Shown: positions 16,303 through 25,146 of the stretch, one piece after another | How the letters are laid out: every line of letters starts with the position of its first letter | Numbering within the stretch: position 1 is the first letter of the stretch | NCBI RefSeq assembly: GCF_026421305.1 | Contig: NZ_JAPJBQ010000010.1 | Location: 1 to 64,000, forward strand | Reading direction: 5' to 3' | Length of the DNA: 64,000 bases | From: Dyella silvae | GTDB taxonomy: Bacteria > Pseudomonadota > Gammaproteobacteria > Xanthomonadales > Rhodanobacteraceae | Translations under genes and position numbers: made by a program | Notes under the pieces: generated by a model | What the model was told of the DNA's origin: nothing | The model's database searches: none | The model's input: only the letters and a program-made list of their open reading frames with translations

Positions 16303-18597
16303 ATGATGCGAGTGGGTACCTGGCACTTCGGCATACGTCGCGCCACTGGATATTGGCAGGCGGCCGCGGCGGGTTTGCTCTTTCTGGCTGTCTTTGCCGT
16401 CGTCGGCAAGGTATGGCGGATTCATCTGCACATACCGCTCGACTACTCGTCGGATGCGTTTGAAGTTCTCGCTCACCTGACTCACAACTACATCAGCAAC
16501 GATGTAACTGAGCGGCTGTTTGCTCCGCTCAACGCCATGCATGCATCCGCCTGGCAGTATGCGGTGAATGCTCTCTTTCAGTTCAACGGCAACCTTATGG
16601 TTCTTTGCCGGTGGCTGACCGGTGACGATGCCGCCGCGCTGAATCTCTATTTCTTGCTCACGTTTCCCCTGACGTTCGGTACTGCCTATTACGCCTGCTG
16701 GCGCCTGAGGCTCGAAAATCCGTACCGGTTCTGTGTGGCTATGCTCTATGCGTTTATGCCCTACCACCTGTGGCGTGGCGAGATTCACATCCTCGAATCG
16801 ACGTATCTGCTGACGCCGCTCTATATCCTGGTGCTTTTGCGATTGTGGGCAGCCCGCCCTCTATTCTGGCGCCATGACGGAAACCAATGGCAACTCCACC
16901 TGATCGATCGCGCAGCTATCGGCCCGGCGGTCCTTCTGTTGTTCTTTGGTTCCTTTCACTATTACCACCAGTTCTTCTTCGCGATCCTTGCAGGCTTCGT
17001 CGGCCTGGGGGCATGGGCCTATCGCCACAACTGGCGTCATTTCTCCTCCGCTATCGGAGTGATTGCGCTCGCACTCATGCCGTTAGTGCTGAAGGGCGCT
17101 TTGTCGGCCTGGCTTGCGGACCCGATACTGCATCTGTCTGTCATCGGATACCCGCTCGCACGGCCCGGAGAGGACGAGTACTACCCGCTCAAGATCATTC
17201 AGCTGCTTCTCCCTGTACAACACCATCGCTGGGAGTGGTTGGCCCATTTTCGCGAGGTTTACGACAATACCCGACCGCTGGTTAATGAGAACTCGTCCAC
17301 CTCTCTGGGTCTGGTCGGTGCGCTTGGTTTTGCCGTGATCGTGGCATTCGGGCTGCAGCCTGCGCGTCGCACCATGGGGGTGCTGACCAAGTTCGGTTGG
17401 GTGAGTCTGGTCATCCTCCTGGTGACCACGATGGGTGGCTTGAATACTGCGATTACGTTGGCCAGCCAGCACATCTTTGGCCTCGAATTTCCATTGTCCC
17501 AGGCTCGGGGATGGAACCGTATAGTCATCTATCTTGGCTTCTTCGCGTACTTCGGATTCTTTGTGGTGCTGCGCGGGATCAACAGGCGCGTCGAGGCTCG
17601 CTGGTCATCTCGTCATGCGCACATGGTGGCGTTCTGTGTATGCACATGCGTACTCATATTCGCTCTCTGGGACCAGGTGCCCAAGCCGTTGCAGCAGACA
17701 AAAGCGACAAAGGTCGCATTTAAAAGCGATCAGGCATTCTTTGGGGCGATGGAAGCGCATAGCGCTCCCGGCGCCTCGGTATTCCAGTTGCCAGTCATTG
17801 CCCATCACGTATCAGGTTCGGTTAACGGAGTGGACCACACGGAGGGGCTGCGTCCATTTATCAGCACAAAGGCCATGCGCTTCAGCTTCGGCGCCGATTA
17901 CGGTAGCGCGCAGTTGGATCTTCTCCACCATATAGAAGGCCTTCCTACGGAGGAGAAGCTGCGCACGCTGTGCGAGTACGGCCTGTCGACGATACTCATC
18001 CATCGGAATATGTACGCGGATCCGAAGGCGGTGGAAGATCCACTGGCTGCGTCCCTCAACGTATCGCCAGTGCAGAGCGCCGATGGTGCGTTTAGTTATC
18101 TTCCGTTGGATGCCTACTGTGCCAATCATGCCATTCGACCGATCGGGCGGGCCGCGCTGGCTGACAGGCTCGCTGCAGATGCCGTGCACTACGAAGGCAC
18201 CGATTTCCTACGCCAACTTGGAAGTGTCGTCGAGAACGGCAAGGATAAAAACTCCGTTGTGGCCGGTCGTGGAGCGGCAGGGTACTTGACCTACGGGCCC
18301 TATCGTCACTTGCCACCGGGAAGCTACGACGCGGTGTTCCATCTCACCGTCGAAGGCAACGCCGGAGATACCGTTGGCGGTATTGACGTCGATGGCGTCA
18401 ATATGGGCGTGGCAGGGGTGCTGGCGAAAGCAGATCTGACGGTCGGCGATGCCAGGACGGACAGCCTGACACTTCACTTTTCATCGTCGTCGCCAGAGCA
18501 GGTTTTTGAGTTCCGCGTTTTCGTCAACGGGCGCGGCCAAGTCACTCTGCATGGCGTGGATGTCCAACCCGTCGGAAAGAAGACCGAGAGAAGATAG
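16303..18597 (+). CDS. polytopic GT-C-like membrane protein
   Basis: 764 residues from the ATG preceded by GGGGTGTGGGGA. An N-terminal helix (LLFLAVFAVVGKVW) leads to a periplasmic loop with DYSSDAFEVLAH, where an acidic residue would sit as in GT-C enzymes. About ten further helices run to residue 490, with YAFMPYHLWRGEIHI between two of them. A soluble C-terminal domain (about 500-764) is beta-rich. The layout matches YfhO-like and GT-C glycosyltransferases that use lipid-linked sugars on the periplasmic side. I infer it is the final transferase of the operon. The 228-base gap upstream may hold a promoter. Confidence 0.7.
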   Translation: MMRVGTWHFGIRRATGYWQAAAAGLLFLAVFAVVGKVWRIHLHIPLDYSSDAFEVLAHLTHNYISNDVTERLFAPLNAMHASAWQYAVNALFQFNGNLMVLCRWLTGDDAAALNLYFLLTFPLTFGTAYYACWRLRLENPYRFCVAMLYAFMPYHLWRGEIHILESTYLLTPLYILVLLRLWAARPLFWRHDGNQWQLHLIDRAAIGPAVLLLFFGSFHYYHQFFFAILAGFVGLGAWAYRHNWRHFSSAIGVIALALMPLVLKGALSAWLADPILHLSVIGYPLARPGEDEYYPLKIIQLLLPVQHHRWEWLAHFREVYDNTRPLVNENSSTSLGLVGALGFAVIVAFGLQPARRTMGVLTKFGWVSLVILLVTTMGGLNTAITLASQHIFGLEFPLSQARGWNRIVIYLGFFAYFGFFVVLRGINRRVEARWSSRHAHMVAFCVCTCVLIFALWDQVPKPLQQTKATKVAFKSDQAFFGAMEAHSAPGASVFQLPVIAHHVSGSVNGVDHTEGLRPFISTKAMRFSFGADYGSAQLDLLHHIEGLPTEEKLRTLCEYGLSTILIHRNMYADPKAVEDPLAASLNVSPVQSADGAFSYLPLDAYCANHAIRPIGRAALADRLAADAVHYEGTDFLRQLGSVVENGKDKNSVVAGRGAAGYLTYGPYRHLPPGSYDAVFHLTVEGNAGDTVGGIDVDGVNMGVAGVLAKADLTVGDARTDSLTLHFSSSSPEQVFEFRVFVNGRGQVTLHGVDVQPVGKKTERR

Positions 18598-18930
18598 CCA
18601 GGGCAAGCGCTTCCACAGCCTCCGCTGATCGAAAATGGCACGCTGGTTCGGCTGCTGCCTGGCTGGAATGCCGATGCAGGATCGATCTTGCTTTACTCCT
18701 CGATACGCCCGACGTTGCTGGGTAGAACGCGCGCGTTCATTGCTCGTGTCATCGAAGCGTTTCAGCGCCCCAGCCGGTACCAGCCGACTTCCGTCATGCG
18801 TGACACAAGTGATGCCACGACGTCGTTTGTCGTCGATGCCTTGGGCGACGCTGCGTGCCTACTAAGGTACGCAAACGGTCTTCATAGTTCTTTACCGGCA
18901 GTACATATCGCAGCCAAACAGGCGGCCTAG
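18598..18930 (+). pseudogene. LysR-family regulator C-terminal remnant
   Basis: Directly after the stop of the GT-C gene and in the same frame, the DNA reads LIENGTLVRLLPGWNA, then ILLYSSIRPTLLGRTRAFI and EAF. This is the usual ending of LysR-type substrate-binding domains (LLPGW...YP.RR.LP...RAFIDF). No helix-turn-helix part is present, and the sequence after residue 50 loses resemblance. It is best read as the 3' scar of a deleted regulator gene, possibly marking the edge of the inserted glycan operon. Confidence 0.45.
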
Positions 18931-18979
18931 CTTGTCGTCCCGCACATCTCGTGTGTCTCGACAACGCGAAAGGATCGCC

Positions 18980-19699
18980 ATGGCTACCAGCATCGAATCG
19001 TTGCAACACCCTTCCACGCATCAGGCCAAGGCCATCCCGGCCGGTGGTGATGTCCGCCTTGCCGGGCTCGCCATCCTGACGAGCGCCATCGTATCGGTCG
19101 CCACGGTTGCGATGGATCGGGGAGCGAGTGGCAAGACTACGCAGGAGATCCTGCAAAGCATGGTGCAGATTCAGGCGTGGCATCAGAACGTGCACGTGGT
19201 CGCGATGGTCTGCATATGCGGCCTGATGTACGGCTACACCGTGCTATCCCAGCAACTGGATCTGCGGCGGGCGCCGGTGCTGATCGGGCTGATCACCTAT
19301 GCGCTGGGTAGTGCGTTGATGTTGGTGGGCACCATTCTCGACGGTTTCATAAGCACCGGCATCGCGGCGGATTTCGTCAACGGTACGCCTGAGGCGGCGC
19401 AGGCAGCGCGCTGGATGATCCACGTGGTCGAATCCGTCGCCCTGACCGACATCGCACGTGTGGCATGGGTGCTGCAGTCGGTGGCGGCCATCGCATGGTC
19501 CGTGGCCCTGTTGCGCGACGCGGGTACGCGCCGTGCGGTGGGTTACATCGGGCTGGTCGCGGGTGGTCTGCCGGCGGTGATGGTGATCGGTGCCGGTGCG
19601 CACATGGACCTGAGTGTCGTTGTTGGCACGTTGCTGCTGCAGGCCATCTGGAACGTCGCTGCCGGCGTGCTGATGTTGCGCGAGCGGTCGTCTGTCTGA
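18980..19699 (+). CDS. hypothetical six-helix membrane protein
   Basis: 239 residues from the ATG preceded by AAAGGA. After a polar N-terminus there are about six hydrophobic helices (for example LAGLAILTSAIVSVATVAM, VVAMVCICGLMYGYTVL, VLIGLITYALGSALMLVG and the C-terminal VVVGTLLLQAIWNVAAGVL). Histidines occur in the first loop (WHQNVHVV) and the central loop (WMIHVVES). No named family is recognised with confidence. It precedes the Spy-like/two-component operon by 111 bases and may or may not be co-transcribed. Confidence 0.7.
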   Translation: MATSIESLQHPSTHQAKAIPAGGDVRLAGLAILTSAIVSVATVAMDRGASGKTTQEILQSMVQIQAWHQNVHVVAMVCICGLMYGYTVLSQQLDLRRAPVLIGLITYALGSALMLVGTILDGFISTGIAADFVNGTPEAAQAARWMIHVVESVALTDIARVAWVLQSVAAIAWSVALLRDAGTRRAVGYIGLVAGGLPAVMVIGAGAHMDLSVVVGTLLLQAIWNVAAGVLMLRERSSV

Positions 19700-19810
19700 C
19701 GGGCGTCTAGCCGCTTCACATTTCTTTACCTGGGCGACGCAAAGCCCTCATGCACGGGGCACAAGCTATGCCCCGTCAACACGACCGATCCCCAAATAGG
19801 AGGGAGAACC

Positions 19811-20326
19811 ATGGCTATCGAACGTTCTGCACAAACGAACCGCACGCTGCGCGCCGCGCTTCTGGGCTTCATTGGCGGCACTGCGCTGGCGGCCGGTGTT
19901 GCCGTGCTGGCTAGTGACGGCGGCGTCCCAGCGATGCATCACATGTCCGGGCCTATGTCCCAGGCCGACATGGCAGCGCATATCGATAAGGTATGCCAGC
20001 ACGTGTATGTCGAGATCGATGCGACGGACGCCCAGAAGTCCATCCTTGATCCGATCTTCAAGCAGGCGGCGGCCGATCTGCTGCCGATGTTCCAGCAGTT
20101 GCATACAGGCCATGCCCAAGTGCTGAACCTGCTGGCAGCCCCCACGATCGATCGCACTGCGCTGGAACAGGCGAGTGCCGCGCAGATCGCGGTCCACGAC
20201 CAGATCGCGCAGCGCATGACCCGACTGGTGGAAGACAGCAGCAACGTGTTGACGCCGGATCAGCGGCAGAAGCTTGTCGCCCATTTGACCCAGCATATGG
20301 CGATGCCGTCGCCGATGCATGGTTGA
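19811..20326 (+). CDS. Spy/CpxP-like periplasmic protein
   Basis: 171 residues, with TAGGAGGGAG before the start. A signal-anchor-like hydrophobic stretch (ALLGFIGGTALAAGVAVLA) is followed by a helical, His- and Met-rich domain (MHHMSGPMSQADMAAHIDK), the motif LTPDQRQKL (an LTxxQ box) and a Met/His tail (HMAMPSPMHG). LTxxQ-type proteins act as periplasmic chaperones or stress sensors, and Met/His-rich ends often mean metal binding. It sits 49 bases before a response regulator/sensor kinase pair that probably controls it, as in Cpx-type systems (inference). Confidence 0.78.
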   Translation: MAIERSAQTNRTLRAALLGFIGGTALAAGVAVLASDGGVPAMHHMSGPMSQADMAAHIDKVCQHVYVEIDATDAQKSILDPIFKQAAADLLPMFQQLHTGHAQVLNLLAAPTIDRTALEQASAAQIAVHDQIAQRMTRLVEDSSNVLTPDQRQKLVAHLTQHMAMPSPMHG

Positions 20327-20375
20327 AAGCACGATCCGGCGACTATGATGCGGCTTTCGTGCTAGAGCGGGAACG

Positions 20376-21065
20376 ATGACCGAACGCATTCTGGTCGTAG
20401 AGGACGATCCGCGCCTGGCCGCCATGCTGGACGAATACCTGCGTAACAATGGGTACGCCGTGTTGCAGGCGGCAACCGGGGCTCAAGCGCTGGAACGTAT
20501 CAGCGCAGACGCCCCGGATGCCGCCATCCTCGACCTGATGCTGCCGGATATGGACGGGCTCGACGTCTGCCGCAAGCTGCGCGAGCGATCCGATTTGCCG
20601 GTGCTGATGCTCACGGCGCGGGGCGATGCCATCGACCGCATCATTGGCCTGGAGATCGGCGCCGACGACTATCTTCCCAAGCCGTTCGAGCCGCGCGAAT
20701 TGCTTGCGCGGCTGCGCGCCATTCTGCGCCGGCGTACGCCAGCCCCGGGGGCGGCCAAGACGATGGTGTTCGGCCAGCTGGAGATCGACACGGACGCGCA
20801 TGCGGTGAAGGTCGCGGGAAGGGAGGCGGAGCTGACGTCCTATCAGTTCGAACTGCTGCTTGCGCTGGCGCAGCATGCGGGCCGCGTGTTGTCGCGCGAC
20901 GTGCTGATGGACCTGGTGCGCGGCGAACAACTGGACGCGTTCGATCGCTCCATAGACGTGCATATCTCGCGCATCCGCGCGGCGATAGAAGACGATCCCA
21001 AGTCGCCCAGGCGCATCATCACGGTGCGTGGTGCTGGCTATCTGTTCGCGCGCAAGCAGGATTGA
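20376..21065 (+). CDS. OmpR/CpxR-type response regulator
   Basis: 229 residues. The receiver domain has VVEDDPRLAAML, phospho-acceptor Asp53 in ILDLMLPDMDGL, MLTARG and YLPKPFEPRELLAR. The winged-helix domain (about 130-227) has LTSYQFELLLALAQHAGRVLSRD, VHISRIRAAIEDD and VRGAGYLFA. The sequence resembles CpxR/RstA-type regulators. The next gene follows without spacing, so it is the partner kinase. Confidence 0.92.
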   Translation: MTERILVVEDDPRLAAMLDEYLRNNGYAVLQAATGAQALERISADAPDAAILDLMLPDMDGLDVCRKLRERSDLPVLMLTARGDAIDRIIGLEIGADDYLPKPFEPRELLARLRAILRRRTPAPGAAKTMVFGQLEIDTDAHAVKVAGREAELTSYQFELLLALAQHAGRVLSRDVLMDLVRGEQLDAFDRSIDVHISRIRAAIEDDPKSPRRIITVRGAGYLFARKQD

Positions 21066-22304
21066 GTGGCCATGACGCGTCTTTACCTACGCATTTACCT
21101 CACCGTTGTCGCCAGCCTGCTGGCCTACGCGGCCGCTTTTGCGTGGGTATGGCACAGCAAGGGCGGTCCGTACGACATGGCGATGCATTCACAGACGCAA
21201 GTCATCCTCAATGCGCTGCCGCCTGCACGGGCACCCGCGACGGAGCAACAGCAGACCCTTGATAAGTTGGCACAGGGGCTGCCGGGACGCCTGGCATTGC
21301 TGGATGATTCCCGGCGTCTGATTGCTGAGTCAGGCGCGAGCCTCGGCATCGGTGACCAGCATGCTTTGCCGCGCTCAGGCGAGGCACTCTGGACGCTGCA
21401 TCTGCCCGATGGCCGCTGGCTTCAGGCAAGTCTGCCGCGCGGTGGACATCAGCCGCTGCATGTCTTGCTGCTGAGCCTTTTTGCGCTGGCCGCCATCATC
21501 GGTGTCCTGGTATTGCCCGTGGTGCGGCGGATTACCGGTCGCCTTGAACGGCTGCAGCAGGCGGTGGAGTCGCTGGGCGCAGGCGATCTGCGCGCCAGGG
21601 TCGCGGTAGAAGGGCGCGACGAGGTGGCGCGTCTGGCGCTCAGCTTCAACCAGGCGGCCGATCGGATCGAAACGCTTGTCGGTCATCAGAAGACGCTGTT
21701 GGCCAACGCCTCGCACGAGTTGCGCACGCCGCTGACACGCATCCGACTGGCACTGGAACTCATCGGGCCCAACGTCGATGAGGGGCGTCGTGACGGCTTG
21801 CAGCAGGACATTGGCGAGTTGGACGCCTTGATTGGCGAGATCCTGCTGGCCAGCCGTCTTGAAGCGTTGCCGCATCTGGAAGTGACCGAGTCTGTCGATC
21901 TGTTGGCGCTGGCGGCGGAGGAATGCGCACGCCACGAAGGCGTCGATCTCGATGGGATGCCCGCAACGGTAAAGGGCGACCCGCGGCTATTGCTCAGGCT
22001 GATGCGCAACCTGCTGGATAACGCCAGCCACCATGGATTGCCGCCGGTGCAGGTGCTGCTGCGCACGGTAGAAGGCCGTGCTGAACTCGTCGTGCGCGAT
22101 CACGGTCCGGGGTTGCCCGAAGACGAATGTGAGCGGGTATTCGAACCGTTCTACCGGGGTAGCGCAGCATGCGACCGCGCCGGCACCGGGCTTGGGCTTG
22201 CACTGGCGCGGCAGATCGCCCGCCATCACGGTGGCGAGCTTAGCTGCCGTTACGAGGCGGATGGCGCATTTGCATTCGTGTGGTCAATACCGGTCGTAAC
22301 GTGA
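21066..22304 (+). CDS. CpxA/RstB-type sensor histidine kinase
   Basis: 412 residues from GTG 21066; ATG 21072 (two codons later) is equally possible. It has an N-terminal helix (LYLRIYLTVVASLLAYAAA), a short periplasmic domain of about 110 residues, a second helix (LLSLFALAAIIGVLVLPVV), a HAMP linker, the H-box LLANASHELRTPLTRIR with His217, N-box LLRLMRNLLDNASHHG, and G-boxes DHGPGLPEDE and GTGLGLALARQI. Its start directly abuts the regulator stop codon. With the upstream Spy-like protein it forms an envelope-stress-type module. Confidence 0.92.
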   Translation: MAMTRLYLRIYLTVVASLLAYAAAFAWVWHSKGGPYDMAMHSQTQVILNALPPARAPATEQQQTLDKLAQGLPGRLALLDDSRRLIAESGASLGIGDQHALPRSGEALWTLHLPDGRWLQASLPRGGHQPLHVLLLSLFALAAIIGVLVLPVVRRITGRLERLQQAVESLGAGDLRARVAVEGRDEVARLALSFNQAADRIETLVGHQKTLLANASHELRTPLTRIRLALELIGPNVDEGRRDGLQQDIGELDALIGEILLASRLEALPHLEVTESVDLLALAAEECARHEGVDLDGMPATVKGDPRLLLRLMRNLLDNASHHGLPPVQVLLRTVEGRAELVVRDHGPGLPEDECERVFEPFYRGSAACDRAGTGLGLALARQIARHHGGELSCRYEADGAFAFVWSIPVVT

Positions 22305-22645
22305 TGCAGCATGGGGCCGGTGCTGCCTGCTAGCGTGCAGCGCCGTCAGCGAATCATCGGCGCTTCACGCCAGCGACCGAGGCCGGTGATTCACTTCTTC
22401 ACGCCGGGCGAACATTTCCGGCCGTGTGGCGCACCGGCCGGCAGAAGTTGTAACAGAGCCGACACAGTAAACGGCCACCAGAGAGGCCTCTGAAAAGCCA
22501 ATGGCGACCGCTTGCGAATGCGCGTATCGTGCTCCGGCGCATATAGCAAATATGCGTACTTGCGCGGGCGCTCATCGGCGCGGCCGATAGCAGCGTTCTA
22601 CTAGGGGGCGCGGTCACCTAACGAAACGAACGGGAGACCAGTGTT
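22305..22645. other. intergenic stretch, no gene seen
   Basis: 341 bases before the secreted-protein gene. It should hold that gene's promoter. I see no convincing promoter, RNA or repeat. Confidence 0.4.
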
Positions 22646-24496
22646 ATGAAGACTCGACTGCTCTTCGCAGCAGCAGCCATGGCATTTGCTACGTGCGCTT
22701 TGGGCGCATCCCCAACCACGCTCACTTTGCAACGAGGGGGAACCTCGGTACCCACCACCACGCCTCTCGGGGGCGCGCCGCTGACAAGTCTGGAACTGGA
22801 TCCGGCGATGGTTGGCGGGGATGCCGATTCGGGCGATGGCCAGGACTATGGGCCGCCGGTTGTGAATCGCAGCATTTCCCATGGGCACACCGGCAGCAAG
22901 AGCATGGGCCATGGCGGTCGCGCCAAGTCGAGCCCCGAACTGCTTGGCGGTTTTGATGGCCTCAATTTCCACGACCAGCGTTATGCCAATGGCGGTAATC
23001 AGTTCTCGGTGGAGCCGCCCGATCAAGGGTTGTGCACCGGCAACGGATTCGTCCTTGAAAGCGTCAACGACGTGCTGGCGATCTACAGCAGCACCGGCAC
23101 CAAGCTGGTCGGACCGGTTGACCTCAATACGTTCTACGGCTACTCCGCGGCGATCAATCGCAGTACGGGCGCTTACGGCCCCAGCATTACCGACCCTTCG
23201 TGTTACTACGATGCTGGCACGCAGCGCTGGTTCCAGATCGTATTGACGCTTGATCGTATTGGCACCACATCGGCGCTGGCGGGTACCAATCACCTGGATA
23301 TCGCGGTCAGCCAGACCGCCGATCCCACGGGTGCGTGGAACATCTATCACCTGCCAGTGCAGAACAACGGTACGCAGGGCACCCCGGATCACGGCTGCGC
23401 AGGCGGGTTCTGCCTCGGTGACTATCCGCACATCGGTGCGGACGCCCATACGATCTTCATCACCACCAATGAGTTCTCGTTGTTCGGCCCCGGTTTCTAT
23501 GGCGCGCAGATTTACGCCATCTCCAAGCAGGCACTGGCGTCGGGCGCCGCATCACCGAATGTGGTGCTGTTCAACGGTGGCGATCCGAGTATTCAGGCGA
23601 ACGCATTCACGGTCATACCGGCCATCTCGTCCGGCGGGCAGTTCGCCGGGGCCCATGGTGGAACCGAATATCTGCTCAGTTCGGACGCCGTGTTCTTCGA
23701 CTCGGGTCTCTCCAGCACCATCTGGCTGTGGTCGATATCGAACACGCAGGCCATCGACACCATGCCTACGGCGTTGACGTTGAACGTCTCTCCGCTGACC
23801 GTGCAGCAGTATGCCGTGCCAAACAGTCTGGCCCACCAGAAGCCAGGCAGTACGCCCTTGCTTGACTGTTTTGCCACGCCGAGCTGTGCATCGATCCTCG
23901 GCTACCCGAGTATCGTCTATCCCGGGCCGCGCGACCTGGCGGTGAATGACTCGCGCATGGAGCAGGTGAGCTACGCCAACGGCAAGCTTTGGGGCACGCT
24001 GGATACCGATGTCCTGCTGGGCGACGGCAGTCATGGTTCGGGCATCAATTATTTCGTCATCAACCCGAACTCCGGCGGCATCTTTGCCAACGGCACGCTG
24101 GCCCTGCCCGATGCCAATCTGACGTACGGCGCGGCAGCCGTTACGCAAAGCGGACGCGGCGTTATCGCATTCACCGTGGTTGGCCCCAACGACTATCCAA
24201 GCGCGGGCTATGCCAGCCTGGATGCGAAGATTGGTGCGGGTGATGTCCATATCGCGCAAGCGGGAGTAGGCCCTTGGGACGGCTTTACCGGTATTCCGTA
24301 CCTCGGCGGTGGCCGGCCGCGTTGGGGTGACTATGGTGCGGCTGCGGCCGATGGCAACACGATCTGGCTTGCCTCCGAGTACATCGCGCAAACATGCACC
24401 CTGGCTCAATATCTGACGCCTCCGCTGTTCCAGTGCGGTGGTACACGTGGTGCGCTGGGCAACTGGGCGACGCGCATCTCGACGATCCAACTCTGA
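22646..24496 (+). CDS. secreted protein of unknown function
   Basis: 616 residues with a clear signal peptide (MKTRLLFAAAAMAFATCALG then ASP). The mature part starts with a low-complexity His/Gly/Ser-rich stretch (ISHGHTGSKSMGHGG), then a large domain rich in Gly, Asn, Asp and aromatic residues. It has repeated short motifs such as SVNDVLAIYSSTGTKL, DPSCYYDAGTQRWF, FITTNEFSL and RWGDYGAAAADGNTIWLASEY. The alternation suggests a beta-propeller. Cys pairs (CAGGFC; CFATPSC) fit an exported protein. CGGGAGACC precedes the start. It is a single gene with its own terminator. No family recognised. Confidence 0.8.
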   Translation: MKTRLLFAAAAMAFATCALGASPTTLTLQRGGTSVPTTTPLGGAPLTSLELDPAMVGGDADSGDGQDYGPPVVNRSISHGHTGSKSMGHGGRAKSSPELLGGFDGLNFHDQRYANGGNQFSVEPPDQGLCTGNGFVLESVNDVLAIYSSTGTKLVGPVDLNTFYGYSAAINRSTGAYGPSITDPSCYYDAGTQRWFQIVLTLDRIGTTSALAGTNHLDIAVSQTADPTGAWNIYHLPVQNNGTQGTPDHGCAGGFCLGDYPHIGADAHTIFITTNEFSLFGPGFYGAQIYAISKQALASGAASPNVVLFNGGDPSIQANAFTVIPAISSGGQFAGAHGGTEYLLSSDAVFFDSGLSSTIWLWSISNTQAIDTMPTALTLNVSPLTVQQYAVPNSLAHQKPGSTPLLDCFATPSCASILGYPSIVYPGPRDLAVNDSRMEQVSYANGKLWGTLDTDVLLGDGSHGSGINYFVINPNSGGIFANGTLALPDANLTYGAAAVTQSGRGVIAFTVVGPNDYPSAGYASLDAKIGAGDVHIAQAGVGPWDGFTGIPYLGGGRPRWGDYGAAAADGNTIWLASEYIAQTCTLAQYLTPPLFQCGGTRGALGNWATRISTIQL

Positions 24497-24517
24497 GTCA
24501 TCGGTAACGCGTCTGAC

Positions 24518-24559
24518 AACGGGCGTGATGGGCAGTGCTCATCACGCCCGTTTTTTTTT
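24518..24559 (+). terminator. intrinsic terminator
   Basis: Arms AACGGGCGTGATG and CATCACGCCCGTT (loop GGCAGTGCT) followed by nine Ts, 22 bases after the stop of the secreted protein. Confidence 0.92.
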
Positions 24560-24614
24560 CTTTGAGAAGAGCGGGCCGTATTCGTGCCAGGCGCAGAAGC
24601 CGTGTCTGTTGTGC

Positions 24615-24962
24615 TCAAGCCTTTTTCAAAAAGCAGACCTTGAGCACCAATCCTTTGATCTTGTCGGAGTTGCCTTCGATGTGCTCGGCGTCGCCCTCCA
24701 CCAGGCGAATGTTGCGGATCACGGTGCCTTGCTTGAGTGGAATGGACGAGCCTTTGACCTTGAGGTCCTTGATCACCACCACGGAGTCACCGCTGTTGAG
24801 CACATTGCCGTTGACGTCGCGCACGACCGTGTCAGCGTCGTCGGCGTGTGCGGCGACCTGCGGCCATTCGTGAGCGCAATCGGGACAGATGAAGTGATCG
24901 TTGTCCGGATACGTGTTTTCCATGCCGCAAACCGGGCAAGGGGGGATGTCATGGGTCGTCAT
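24615..24962 (-). CDS. yjdM: YjdM/PhnA-type zinc-ribbon protein
   Basis: 115 residues. N-terminal zinc ribbon CPVCGMENTY..FICPDCAHEW, then the small beta-barrel domain DVNGNVLNSGDSVVVIKDLKVKGSS and GTVIRNIRLVEGD, ending GLVLKVCFLKK. This is the full YjdM family at its normal length. The old name PhnA suggested phosphonate use, but it does not hydrolyse phosphonoacetate itself; the role is unknown. The internal ATG is chosen because the family starts there and GGAG precedes it. Confidence 0.93.
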   Translation of the reverse strand: MTTHDIPPCPVCGMENTYPDNDHFICPDCAHEWPQVAAHADDADTVVRDVNGNVLNSGDSVVVIKDLKVKGSSIPLKQGTVIRNIRLVEGDAEHIEGNSDKIKGLVLKVCFLKKA

Positions 24963-25146
24963 GGGGGTGCTCCAGCGTTTTCCAAAAGTAAGTTTTGTGC
25001 GGTCGCGTCCGGCAAAGGCCCAAAGGCATGGCGGGCGTAGCGCTATGGCCATTCATAAGTGGCTGCTCGAACGGAGTGCGCGCTTGCGGCCTGGCTCAAC
25101 CACGCACGGGTACGTTTCAGCGCCTGCGTCGCGCCGCTTCAGAACC

